Source: Labedella populi
Lineage (GTDB): Bacteria; Actinomycetota; Actinomycetes; Actinomycetales; Microbacteriaceae
NCBI RefSeq assembly: GCF_004078655.1
Contig: NZ_RZNC01000002.1
Location: 434,001 to 498,000, forward strand
DNA: 64,000 nt
Reading direction: 5' to 3'
Shown: positions 1-7,539 of the stretch, one piece after another
Position numbering within the stretch: position 1 is the first letter of the stretch
Layout: the number at the start of each line of letters is the position of its first letter
The notes under the pieces: model-generated
Told to the model about the DNA's origin: nothing
The model's input: only the letters and a program-made list of their open reading frames with translations
Databases searched by the model: none
Position numbers and translations under genes: made by a program

Positions 1-39
1 CGAACGTGCCGGCGGTTCCGCTCCCGGCTCGCGCCGGCC

Positions 40-131
40 GAGATCCAGCCGGCTGAGATCCAGCGCGGCCGAGATCCAGTCGGCTGAGATCCAGCGCGGC
101 CGAGATCCAGCGCGGCCGAGATCCAGCCGCC
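40..131. repeat. tandem repeat, 15-16 bp unit, abutting the pmt stop codon
   Basis: About six head-to-tail copies of a unit beginning GAGATCCAG and continuing either CGCGGCC or YCGGCT, so units of 15 and 16 bp alternate. The array runs straight into the stop codon of the leftward mannosyltransferase gene. The last codons of that gene (read on the plus strand as AAATCCAGCCGGG) resemble the unit, so the array may have grown by duplication of the gene's 3' end. Confidence 0.85.
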
Positions 132-1820
132 CTAAATCCAGCCGGGCAGCCAGTAGTGCACGCGGATGAAGAGGTCGGGGACCCACGTGGCCGTCCAGAG
201 CGGGTACCAGAAGGCGCTCGCGAGAACGGCGACGACGAGGAAGGCCCCTGTCGCGATCATGCCGGCGGAGCGGCGTGACGGCTCGTCGCCCGGTCGCCCG
301 ATGATCGTCGCGATCGCGACGGTGAGCGCCAGCAGGAGATAGGGCTCGAAAGCGATCGTGTAGAACTGGAAGACCGTCCGGTCGGGGTAGAGCAGCCACG
401 GTCCGTAGCCCGCGACGATCCCCGTGAGGATGAGTCCGATCCGCCAGTCCGGCCGGACGACGATGCGGTAGACGAGGAACAGCAGTGCCGCGACCGACGC
501 CCACCAGATGATCGGATTCGCGATCGACGTGATGGCCTCGGCGCCCCCGGGGGAAGCGGAGTACCACATCGACGTGGGGCGGACGAGGAGCAGCCAGCTG
601 AACGGCGACGCCTGGTAGGGGTGCGGCGAGCTGAGTCCGACGTGGAAGCCGTACATCGACTCGTGGTAGTGCCAGAGGCTCTGGAGCGCCGTCGGGACCC
701 ACGCGAACGGACCGGTCCAGGCGTTGCTCGGCTGGTCCGCCCATGTCCGGTCGTAGCCGTCGTCCCCGAGAAACCAGCCCGTCCAACTCGCCAGATAGAC
801 GAGCAGCGCCACGGGTACGAGCAGGACGAAGGTCGCGGGCGCCTGGCGCAGGACCGCCGAGCTCCAGAAGAAGGGGATACGTGCTCGCCGGCGCGCCAGG
901 GCGTCGACGACCACGAGGTACACGCCGAACACGGCGAGGAAGTAGAGACCCGACCACTTGACGCTCGTGGCGAGGCCGAACGCCACGCCGGCGGCGAGCA
1001 CCCACGGGCGGTTCCAGTACACCGGACCCCAGGGATCACCGGCCCCGGCGTCGCGTCGCACGATCCAGTCGTCGAGGCGTCGCCGGAACCATTCGCGGTC
1101 GAGGAGGACCGCGCCGACCCCGAGCAGGGCGAAGAACATCACCATCGTGTCGAGCAGGGCGACACGCGACATGACGATCGCGTGGCCGTCGATCGCGAAG
1201 AGGCCGCCCGCGAGCACGGCGAGCGCCGTGGACGAGAAGAGGCGTCGCGCGATGAGAGTGAGGAGCAGGACGGCGAGCACACCGATGACGGCCGTTGCGA
1301 GTCGCCAGCCGGCGCTGTCGGTGCCCTGGCCCACGAGCGCCATCCCGAGCCCGATGAGCCACTTCCCGAGCGGTGGGTGGACGACGTAGCTCGGGGTCTC
1401 GAGCCACGAGTCCACGTCGCCCGCGACGAACGCATCGTCCGCTCCGTCGGGCCAGGATCGCTCGGCCCCCGTGTTCCAGAGGGTCCAGGCATCCTTGACG
1501 TAATAGGTCTCGTCGAAGACGAGGGCGTGCGGGTGCCCGAGGTTCCAGAGCCGGAGGACGGCCGCGATGAGCGTCACGAACGCCGGTCCGCCCCACCACC
1601 ACAACCGGCGACGGGCAGGGGTGCGAAGGACGCCGCTCCACCACGCGTCGATCCATGCCGACAGCGGTGATCGTCTCATCAGTCGGCCATGAGGTGCCTG
1701 GTCGTGGGGCGCCTGGTCGTGGCCTGCCCGGTCGCCGGGCGTCGGCCGGCCGGACCCATCGCGGAGGACGTCGTCGAACGTCGCGCCCGAGCGCTCGCCG
1801 CCCTGACCGGTTGCCGTCAC
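132..1820 (-). CDS. pmt: dolichyl-phosphate-mannose--protein mannosyltransferase (polyprenol-P-mannose: protein O-mannosyltransferase)
   Basis: Integral membrane GT39/PMT-family enzyme. The family transfers mannose from polyprenyl-phosphate-mannose to Ser/Thr of exported proteins at the outer face of the membrane. The protein has many hydrophobic segments. An acidic DE pair in FDETYYVKDAW (about residues 102-112) is the conserved catalytic/metal motif of the family, followed by a HPPLGKWLIG motif. The C-terminal four-helix region ends in PGWI and a TAG stop. I chose the GTG at 1820, giving 562 aa, because a TAGCAT hexamer lies 8 nt upstream and the N-terminal FDDVLRDG stretch looks coding. 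The ATG at 1679 would give 515 aa, closer to the family's usual length of about 500-520, so the start is uncertain. The extension carries a DQAPH repeat from local DNA repeats. Divergent from rsmI, a common actinobacterial arrangement. Confidence 0.9.
   Translation of the reverse strand: MTATGQGGERSGATFDDVLRDGSGRPTPGDRAGHDQAPHDQAPHGRLMRRSPLSAWIDAWWSGVLRTPARRRLWWWGGPAFVTLIAAVLRLWNLGHPHALVFDETYYVKDAWTLWNTGAERSWPDGADDAFVAGDVDSWLETPSYVVHPPLGKWLIGLGMALVGQGTDSAGWRLATAVIGVLAVLLLTLIARRLFSSTALAVLAGGLFAIDGHAIVMSRVALLDTMVMFFALLGVGAVLLDREWFRRRLDDWIVRRDAGAGDPWGPVYWNRPWVLAAGVAFGLATSVKWSGLYFLAVFGVYLVVVDALARRRARIPFFWSSAVLRQAPATFVLLVPVALLVYLASWTGWFLGDDGYDRTWADQPSNAWTGPFAWVPTALQSLWHYHESMYGFHVGLSSPHPYQASPFSWLLLVRPTSMWYSASPGGAEAITSIANPIIWWASVAALLFLVYRIVVRPDWRIGLILTGIVAGYGPWLLYPDRTVFQFYTIAFEPYLLLALTVAIATIIGRPGDEPSRRSAGMIATGAFLVVAVLASAFWYPLWTATWVPDLFIRVHYWLPGWI
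1694..1738. repeat. three imperfect 15-bp repeats in the pmt/rsmI divergent region
   Basis: Units GTGCCTGGTCGTGGG, GCGCCTGGTCGTGGC and CTGCCCGGTCGCCGG follow each other without gaps. They fall in the N-terminal extension of pmt if the 1820 start is used (read there as DQAPH repeats). Otherwise they are in the leader. Confidence 0.6.
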
Positions 1821-1828
1821 GAAACACC

Positions 1829-1834
1829 ATGCTA
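1829..1834 (-). promoter_or_regulatory. -10 element candidate for pmt (leaderless)
   Basis: TAGCAT on the minus strand, 8 nt before the GTG at 1820. This would place the transcription start at or within a base or two of the start codon. No convincing -35 element is seen. Confidence 0.35.
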
Positions 1835-1869
1835 GGTGGTCGCCCGGCTGACGGCGGGCTGCTGCCTGC

Positions 1870-1875
1870 CAGACT
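1870..1875 (+). promoter_or_regulatory. -10 element candidate for rsmI (leaderless)
   Basis: CAGACT, 6 nt before the rsmI ATG. It is one mismatch from the TAGACT seen before several other genes here. No Shine-Dalgarno sequence lies between. Confidence 0.4.
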
Positions 1876-1881
1876 GGGGAC

Positions 1882-2706
1882 ATGATCGTGCTCGGAGCGA
1901 CCCCCATCGGCAACCTCGGTGATGCCTCGCCACGGCTCGTGGAGGCGCTGCGGACGGTTCCCGTCGTCGCCGCCGAGGACACCCGCACGACCGTGAGACT
2001 TCTCTCGGCACTCGGAATCGAGGAGCGCCCGCGCCTCATCGCGATGCACGACCACAACGAGCGGGAGCGGAGCGCCGATCTCGTCGAGCTCGCGCGCGAC
2101 GCCGATGTCCTCGTGCTGAGTGACGCGGGGATGCCGACGGTCTCGGACCCCGGGTACCACCTCGTCGAAGCGGCGATAGCGGCGGGCGTCCGGGTCTCGG
2201 TGATCCCCGGGCCGAGTGCGGTGCTCGCGGCGCTCGCCGTCTCCGGGCTTCCCACCGACCGGTTCAGCTTCGAGGGTTTCGTGCCGCGTCGCGCGGGGGA
2301 GCGCCGCGCGACGTTCACCGCGCTCGCCGGAGAGAGCCGGACGATGGTCTTCTTCGAGTCGCCGCAGCGGCTCGCCGAGAGCCTCGCATCGGCCGCCGAG
2401 GTCCTCGGTGCGACCCGCCGGGCCGCCGTGTGCCGCGAGCTCACGAAGCATTTCGAGGAGGTCCGACGCGGGGGTCTCGCGGAGCTCGCGCAGTGGGCGG
2501 CGGGTGGAGTCAAGGGCGAGATCTGCCTCGTCATCGAGGGGGCCGCGCCGGCGACGCTGTCGCTCGCCTCCGGGACGGAGCAGGTGCTTGCGCTCGTCGC
2601 GGCGGGGGCGCGGCTCAAGGAGGCGTCCGCCGAGGTCGCGGAGGCGACGGGACTCGGCCGACGCGAGCTGTACCAGGCTGCGCTCGAGGCGCGCCGCCCC
2701 TCCTGA
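1882..2706 (+). CDS. rsmI: 16S rRNA (cytidine(1402)-2'-O)-methyltransferase
   Basis: SAM-dependent methyltransferase of the tetrapyrrole-methylase fold that adds the 2'-O-methyl of C1402 in the ribosomal P site. 274 aa, normal for the family. The N-terminal glycine loop (LGATPIGNLGD, residues 4-14), the AAEDTRTT motif near residue 31, the SDAGMPTVSDPG motif near 77, and the IPGPSAVLAAL stretch near 110 are all typical of RsmI. The ATG at 1882 puts this conserved N-terminus at residue 1 with a -10-like hexamer 6 nt upstream. Divergent from pmt and followed 154 bp later by metG with its own promoter-like element. Confidence 0.96.
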   Translation: MIVLGATPIGNLGDASPRLVEALRTVPVVAAEDTRTTVRLLSALGIEERPRLIAMHDHNERERSADLVELARDADVLVLSDAGMPTVSDPGYHLVEAAIAAGVRVSVIPGPSAVLAALAVSGLPTDRFSFEGFVPRRAGERRATFTALAGESRTMVFFESPQRLAESLASAAEVLGATRRAAVCRELTKHFEEVRRGGLAELAQWAAGGVKGEICLVIEGAAPATLSLASGTEQVLALVAAGARLKEASAEVAEATGLGRRELYQAALEARRPS

Positions 2707-2847
2707 GCCGCACGTCCCCTGGGGACCCCGCGCGAACGCATCGGGTTGTCGCGAATCCGCGTCGGGTCCGCCCGAACACCGCGGATATGCGTCAACCAGG
2801 GGTGAGCGGGAGGTCGTCACACGGCCGTCCCTCGCTCCCGCGCGTCC

Positions 2848-2853
2848 TAGGAT
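2848..2853 (+). promoter_or_regulatory. -10 element candidate for metG (leaderless)
   Basis: TAGGAT, followed by 7 nt and then the metG ATG at 2861. There is no Shine-Dalgarno sequence in the 7-nt gap. Confidence 0.5.
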
Positions 2854-2860
2854 TGACAGC

Positions 2861-4441
2861 ATGTCTTCAGGCCGTTCCTTCTACATCACGACGCCGATCT
2901 TCTACGTCAACGACGCCCCGCACATCGGGCACGCGTACACGGAGGCGGCGACCGACGTGTTGAGCCGGTGGCACCGTCAGGCGGGCGATGACACGTGGTC
3001 GCTCACGGGCACGGACGAACACGGCGAGAAGATCCTGCGCACGGCCGTCGCGAACGGCGTCACGCCGAAGGAGTGGGCCGATCGGCTCGTCGCCGAGTCG
3101 TGGAAGCCGCTGCTCGAGACGATCGACATCGCGAACGACGACTTCATCCGGACCACCGACCCTCACCACGAGCGGAACGTCCGGGCCTTCCTGCAGAAGC
3201 TCTACGACGACGGCCACATCTACGCGGGCGAGTACGAGGGCTACTACTGCGTCGGCTGCGAGGAGTACAAGCAACCGAGCGAGCTCCTCGACGGCACCGG
3301 CGAGTACGAGGGCCAGCTCGTGTGCGCCATCCACTCGAAGCCCGTCGAGCTCTTGCGCGAGCGCAACTACTTCTTCCGCATGAGCGCGTTCGCCGATCGC
3401 CTGCTCGCACTCTACGACGAGCAGCCGGACTTCGTTCAGCCCGACTCCGCGCGCAACGAGATCGTGCAGTTCGTGAAGCAGGGGCTCAACGACCTGTCGA
3501 TCTCCCGGTCGAGCTTCGACTGGGGCGTGAAGGTGCCGTGGGACGAGTCGCACGTCGTGTACGTGTGGTTCGACGCCCTTCTCAACTATGCGACCGCGGT
3601 CGGCCTCTCCGACGACATGGAGGAGTTCGCCCGGCGCTGGCCGGCCACACACGTCGTCGGTAAGGACATCCTGCGATTCCACTCGGTCATCTGGCCCGCC
3701 ATGCTCATGGCCGCGGGCCTCGACGTGCCGAAGCAGATCTTCGCGCACGGATGGCTCCTCGTCGGCGGCGAGAAGATGTCGAAGTCGAAGCTCACGGGCA
3801 TCGCGCCCCGCGAGATCACCGACACGTTCGGCTCGGATGCCTTCCGCTACTACTTCCTCCGCGCGATCGCCTTCGGGCAGGACGGCTCGTTCAGTTGGGA
3901 GGACCTGCACGCCCGGTACCACGCGGAGCTCGCGAACGGCTTCGGCAATCTCGCCTCCCGGGTGATCGCGATGGTCGGGCGGTACGTCGACGGTGTGTTG
4001 CCCGAGGCGACGGCGCCCACGGCGGCGGACGAGGAGATCCAGCGGATCGTCGCGGAGGCGACGAACGTCGCCGACGCGGCGATCGATCGGCTCGCCCTGC
4101 ACGAGGCGATCGGTGCCGTGTGGACGATCGTCGATGCGCTCAACGGTTACATCACGGAACAGGCGCCGTGGGTGCTCGCGAAGGACGAGGCGCAGCGCGA
4201 CCGCCTCGCGACGGTGCTCTACACCGCGACGGAGGGCCTCCGGGCGCTCGCCGTCCTCCTCTCGCCGGTGCTGACGAAGGCGACGCCCGTTCTGTGGTCG
4301 GCGATCGGCGCCGAGGAGACGCTCGGCGCTCTCCGCGACCAGCCGATCCGCGACGCGGGTCGGTGGGGCCAGTTGCCCGCGGGAGCCACGGTCTCGCCCC
4401 TCGAGCCGCTCTTCCCGCGCATCGAGCTTGCGGCGTCCTGA
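2861..4441 (+). CDS. metG: methionine--tRNA ligase
   Basis: Class I aminoacyl-tRNA synthetase that charges tRNA-Met in the cytosol. The HIGH motif appears as HIGHAYTEA near residue 21 and the KMSKS motif as GEKMSKSKL near 305. A CVGCEEY plus CAIHSKP pair (about residues 130-160) marks the connective peptide and a probable metal site. At 526 aa it lacks the C-terminal EMAP/Trbp111-like tRNA-binding domain of longer homologues, as in other actinobacterial MetG. The open frame extends far upstream, but the ATG at 2861 is chosen because RSFYITTPIFYVND is the conserved N-terminus and a TAGGAT hexamer precedes it. Confidence 0.97.
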   Translation: MSSGRSFYITTPIFYVNDAPHIGHAYTEAATDVLSRWHRQAGDDTWSLTGTDEHGEKILRTAVANGVTPKEWADRLVAESWKPLLETIDIANDDFIRTTDPHHERNVRAFLQKLYDDGHIYAGEYEGYYCVGCEEYKQPSELLDGTGEYEGQLVCAIHSKPVELLRERNYFFRMSAFADRLLALYDEQPDFVQPDSARNEIVQFVKQGLNDLSISRSSFDWGVKVPWDESHVVYVWFDALLNYATAVGLSDDMEEFARRWPATHVVGKDILRFHSVIWPAMLMAAGLDVPKQIFAHGWLLVGGEKMSKSKLTGIAPREITDTFGSDAFRYYFLRAIAFGQDGSFSWEDLHARYHAELANGFGNLASRVIAMVGRYVDGVLPEATAPTAADEEIQRIVAEATNVADAAIDRLALHEAIGAVWTIVDALNGYITEQAPWVLAKDEAQRDRLATVLYTATEGLRALAVLLSPVLTKATPVLWSAIGAEETLGALRDQPIRDAGRWGQLPAGATVSPLEPLFPRIELAAS

Positions 4442-4446
4442 GCAGC

Positions 4447-5340
4447 ATGACGGACGCATCACACGTGAGGTCCCGGTCGGACGGTGGGCGCCGTGACCGG
4501 AGCTGGCCCGAGGAACCGCGCCCCCTCGCGGTGGCGGTGTACGACAATCACACCCACCTCGAGGTCGCGGACGGCGACGCACCGCTCGACGTCGCGACGC
4601 AGCTCGCTCGAGCCGGGGCGGCGGGCGTCCGGGGAGTCGTGCAAGTCGGCACCGACGTCGCGACGTCGATCTGGAGCGCTGAACTCGCGGCCGTCGAGGC
4701 CCGAGTGCTCGCGGCCGTGGCCATCCACCCGAACGATGCGCCCGAGCTCGCCGCCGCCGGTTCGCTCGATGACGCGCTCGAGACCATCTCCGAGCTCGCA
4801 GCCCGTCCGCGGGTGCGTGCGGTCGGCGAGACGGGCCTCGACTTCTTCCGCACGGGCGAAGAGGGGCGCGACGCGCAGTTCGCGGCGTTCGAGGCGCACA
4901 TCGAGATCGCGAAGCGCACGGGAACGACCCTGCAGATCCACGACCGCGACGCCCACGACGCGGTCGTCGAGACGCTCCTGCGCGTCGGTGCGCCCGAGAA
5001 GACGGTGTTCCACTGCTTCTCCGGCGACGAGGAGCTCGCACGGATCTGCGCCGAGCACGGTTGGTACCTGTCGTTCGCCGGAACGGTGAGCTTTTCGAAC
5101 GCGTCGGGTCTGCGGGCCGCCCTCGCATCCGCCCCGCGGGAACTCGTCCTCGTCGAGACGGACGCCCCGTACCTCACACCGACGCCGTTCCGCGGTCGGC
5201 CGAACGCCCCGTACCTCATCCCGTACACGTTGCGCTCGATGGCGGCGACGCTCGGGATCGATGAGGACGAACTCGCCGCTGACGTCGCGGCCAACACCGA
5301 GCGGGTCTACGGCTCGTGGGACGACGGCCTCGATGGCTGA
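4447..5340 (+). CDS. tatD: TatD family metal-dependent hydrolase (putative DNase/D-aminoacyl-type deoxyribonuclease)
   Basis: Amidohydrolase-fold nuclease of the TatD/YcfH group with a two-metal centre. Metal-binding motifs visible are DNHTHLE near residue 34, GETGLDFF near 134, QIHDRDAHD near 163, FHCFSGDEE near 188 and ETDAPYLTP near 240. 297 aa. About 30 N-terminal residues precede the core. An internal start nearer the VAVYDNHTH stretch is possible, but the ATG 5 bp after metG is the first in frame and suits co-transcription. It overlaps rsmA by 8 bp, so the two are likely translationally coupled. Family members vary in substrate, so nuclease activity is inferred from homology only. Confidence 0.92.
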   Translation: MTDASHVRSRSDGGRRDRSWPEEPRPLAVAVYDNHTHLEVADGDAPLDVATQLARAGAAGVRGVVQVGTDVATSIWSAELAAVEARVLAAVAIHPNDAPELAAAGSLDDALETISELAARPRVRAVGETGLDFFRTGEEGRDAQFAAFEAHIEIAKRTGTTLQIHDRDAHDAVVETLLRVGAPEKTVFHCFSGDEELARICAEHGWYLSFAGTVSFSNASGLRAALASAPRELVLVETDAPYLTPTPFRGRPNAPYLIPYTLRSMAATLGIDEDELAADVAANTERVYGSWDDGLDG

Positions 5341-6217
5341 CGTGAGACTGCTCGGCCCGGCCGAGATCCGGGACCTCGCCGAGATGCTCGACCTGCAGCC
5401 CACGAAGAAGCTCGGCCAGAACTTCGTGATCGACGCCAACACAGTGCGTCGCATCGTGACGGTGGCGGGCGTGCGCGCGGGCGAGACCGTCGTCGAGATC
5501 GGCCCGGGTCTCGGCTCGCTCACCCTCGGCCTCCTCTCGGCGGATGCGAGCGTCGTCGCCGTCGAGATCGACGGACGACTCGCCGAACAGCTCTCGAAGA
5601 CCGTCCAGCTGCTCGCGCCCGGCTGTCGGCTCACGGTCGTGCACCGGGACGCCTTGCGCATCGAGGAGCTCCCGGGAGAGCCGGTGCGCCTCGTCGCGAA
5701 CCTGCCGTACAACGTGTCGGTGCCGGTCCTGCTGCATTTCCTCGAGCACTTCCCGTCATTGCGTTCGGGCGTCGTCATGGTGCAGGCGGAGGTCGGGCAT
5801 CGCCTCGCCGCCGTGCCGGGGTCGAAGGTCTACGGATCGCCGAGCGTCAAGGCGGCGTGGTACGGGTCTTTCCGGACGGCCGGAAACGTCGGACGGCAAG
5901 TGTTCTGGCCGGTCCCGAACGTCGATTCGGTACTCGTCGCCTTCGAACGGGCCGACGAACAGCCGGGCGACGAGAGTCTTCGCCGGGCGACCTTCGAGGT
6001 CGTCGATCATGCCTTCGGTCAGCGCCGCAAGATGCTCCGCCAGTCGCTCGCGCCGCTGTTCGGAGACTCGGCGCGATCGAGCGCGGCTCTCGAGGCCGCG
6101 GGCGTGCCGACGACGGCGCGGGGCGAGGAGCTCGAGGTCGGGGGCTTCATCGCGATCGGCCGCGCGCTGCTCGCGGCGAACGGTGCCCCCGACGGGGACT
6201 CCTCGCCGGTGGCCTGA
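5333..6217 (+). CDS. rsmA: 16S rRNA (adenine(1518)-N(6)/adenine(1519)-N(6))-dimethyltransferase
   Basis: KsgA/RsmA dimethylates two adjacent adenines in the 3' terminal helix of 16S rRNA late in 30S assembly. 294 aa. Seen are KKLGQNFVID near residue 23, the SAM loop VVEIGPGLGSLT near 51, and the catalytic NLPYNVSVP motif near 123. The C-terminal helical domain includes the FGQRRKMLRQSL stretch. The ATG at 5333 lies inside the end of tatD (8-bp overlap). Gene order tatD-rsmA-ispE is typical of actinobacteria. Loss of this methylation in other bacteria gives kasugamycin resistance (known for the family, not tested here). Confidence 0.97.
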   Translation: MADVRLLGPAEIRDLAEMLDLQPTKKLGQNFVIDANTVRRIVTVAGVRAGETVVEIGPGLGSLTLGLLSADASVVAVEIDGRLAEQLSKTVQLLAPGCRLTVVHRDALRIEELPGEPVRLVANLPYNVSVPVLLHFLEHFPSLRSGVVMVQAEVGHRLAAVPGSKVYGSPSVKAAWYGSFRTAGNVGRQVFWPVPNVDSVLVAFERADEQPGDESLRRATFEVVDHAFGQRRKMLRQSLAPLFGDSARSSAALEAAGVPTTARGEELEVGGFIAIGRALLAANGAPDGDSSPVA

Positions 6218-6261
6218 CCGGGGGCCGCCAGATGCGGACGATGACTCCTCTCGCGCTGGTC

Positions 6262-6267
6262 TAGGTT
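6262..6267 (+). promoter_or_regulatory. -10 element candidate for ispE (leaderless)
   Basis: TAGGTT, 6 nt before the ispE ATG. A GGAGG lies within that gap but too close to the start codon for normal ribosome binding, which favours a leaderless transcript. Confidence 0.45.
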
Positions 6268-6273
6268 GGAGGC

Positions 6274-7209
6274 ATGGGAGCCCCGGTCGCGCATGAGCCC
6301 GTGCGCGTGCGTGCGCCCGGGAAGATCAATGTCTTCCTCAGCGTGGGGGAAGTGCGAGACGACGGCTACCACGACGTCGCGACGGCGTACCAGGCGGTCT
6401 CGCTCTACGAGGACGTCGTCGCGCACCCGGACGACGGCTTCTCCGTGTCGTTCACGGGGTCCGTCGACGTCTCGTCGTTGCCGACGGATGCATCGAACCT
6501 CGCCGTCCGTGCGGCCCGGGCACTCGCGCGTCGGACCGGTCACCGCGGGGGAGTGCGTCTCGAGATCGAGAAGAACGTGCCCATCGCCGGCGGCATGGGC
6601 GGCGGCTCCGCCGACGCGGCGGCCGCGCTCGTCGCGTGCGACGCCCTCTGGGGCACGGCACTGCCGAAGGAGCAGCTGCTGAAGCTCGCGGCCCGGCTCG
6701 GCGCCGACGTCCCGTTCGCCCTCATGGGCGGTACGGCGATCGGGACCGACCGTGGTGATCGGTTGTCACCCGCTCTCGCTCGCGGTTCCTTCCACTGGGT
6801 GCTCGCGTTCTCCGACCATGGCATGTCGACGCCCGCCGTGTACACCGCTCTCGACGCCCACCGTGAGCGTTACGCCGCCGATATCCGCCCGGCGTCCTCG
6901 GCACCGTCCGTCGATCCCCACGTCCTGCACGCGCTGCGTGCGGGCGACCCGGAGATGCTCGCGGATTGCCTCTCGAACGATCTGCAGGCCCCCGCGCTCC
7001 GGCTCCGCCCCGAACTCGCGGACGTGCTCGAGCTCGGGGAGACGAGCGGGGCTCTCGCCGGCATCGTCTCCGGATCGGGGCCGACGGTCGCGCTGCTCGC
7101 GAGCGACGTGGAGTCGGCGATCGATCTGCAGGTGGCGCTCAGCGCGTCGGGTTTGCGGTCGGCCCGAGTCACCGGACCCGTCGCGGGAGCACGGGTCGTC
7201 GCGGACTGA
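6274..7209 (+). CDS. ispE: 4-(cytidine 5'-diphospho)-2-C-methyl-D-erythritol kinase
   Basis: GHMP-family kinase that phosphorylates CDP-ME in the non-mevalonate (MEP) route to isopentenyl diphosphate. 311 aa. Visible are the N-terminal [12 protein letters not shown] substrate stretch (residues 13-24), the [12 protein letters not shown] motif near 33, the ATP loop [16 protein letters not shown] near 106-121, and the C-terminal [13 protein letters not shown] motif near 264. It shows the cell uses the MEP pathway, which would feed the UppS product further along this window. Followed by a strong hairpin. Confidence 0.96.
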   Translation: MGAPVAHEPVRVRAPGKINVFLSVGEVRDDGYHDVATAYQAVSLYEDVVAHPDDGFSVSFTGSVDVSSLPTDASNLAVRAARALARRTGHRGGVRLEIEKNVPIAGGMGGGSADAAAALVACDALWGTALPKEQLLKLAARLGADVPFALMGGTAIGTDRGDRLSPALARGSFHWVLAFSDHGMSTPAVYTALDAHRERYAADIRPASSAPSVDPHVLHALRAGDPEMLADCLSNDLQAPALRLRPELADVLELGETSGALAGIVSGSGPTVALLASDVESAIDLQVALSASGLRSARVTGPVAGARVVAD

Positions 7210-7539
7210 CGCTCCAGGGTACGGGCGGCGGATGCGGGTGGATCGTCACTCAGCGCGACGCTGCGCTGTGTGGCGACCACTCCCGGAGCGGGTGGTCGGG
7301 ACTCGCGTCTCGACCACCCGGCTCCAGTGAACCCAGGGGCACCGGGAAGTGATCGCGGTCGGGTGTCGGCTCGCGGGGCGGCCGCGCGCGATCAGGCGCT
7401 TCGGGGGTGATTAAGACGCTAGGGGCTCGTTCCGTACCGGTCCAGGGATCGTGATCAGAACCGTCAAGAATTGACAGGGACCCTCACGTTCTCGCGGGAC
7501 GGGATCGGATGTGTCGCGCGACCGATGCGGAGTTCGCGA
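7210..7539. other. 330-bp gap between convergent ispE and the LuxR gene
   Basis: No convincing coding frame. It holds the hairpin at 7285-7325, a short AT-richer stretch, a small palindrome GTCAA-GAA-TTGAC at 7463-7475 overlapping a TTGACA hexamer at 7471-7476, and little else that I can identify. Confidence 0.6.
7285..7325. terminator. bidirectional terminator-like hairpin
   Basis: GGAGCGGGTGGTCG pairs with CGACCACCCGGCTCC (14 pairs with one bulged C) around a 12-nt loop. It lacks a U-run but sits between two convergent genes, as many high-GC actinobacterial terminators do. Confidence 0.6.

Noticed and set aside
2867-5128. Long open frame opposite metG and tatD (753 codons), and similar long antisense frames elsewhere (31602-35432, 10857-12242, 42222-44042)
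   Set aside because: They are shadows of real genes in GC-rich DNA; their translations are Arg/Pro/Asp-rich with no domain, and the sense genes are certain.
7463-7476. TTGACA hexamer as a -35 promoter element within the ispE/LuxR gap
   Set aside because: No -10 element at the right distance and no gene downstream on that strand for 3 kb.
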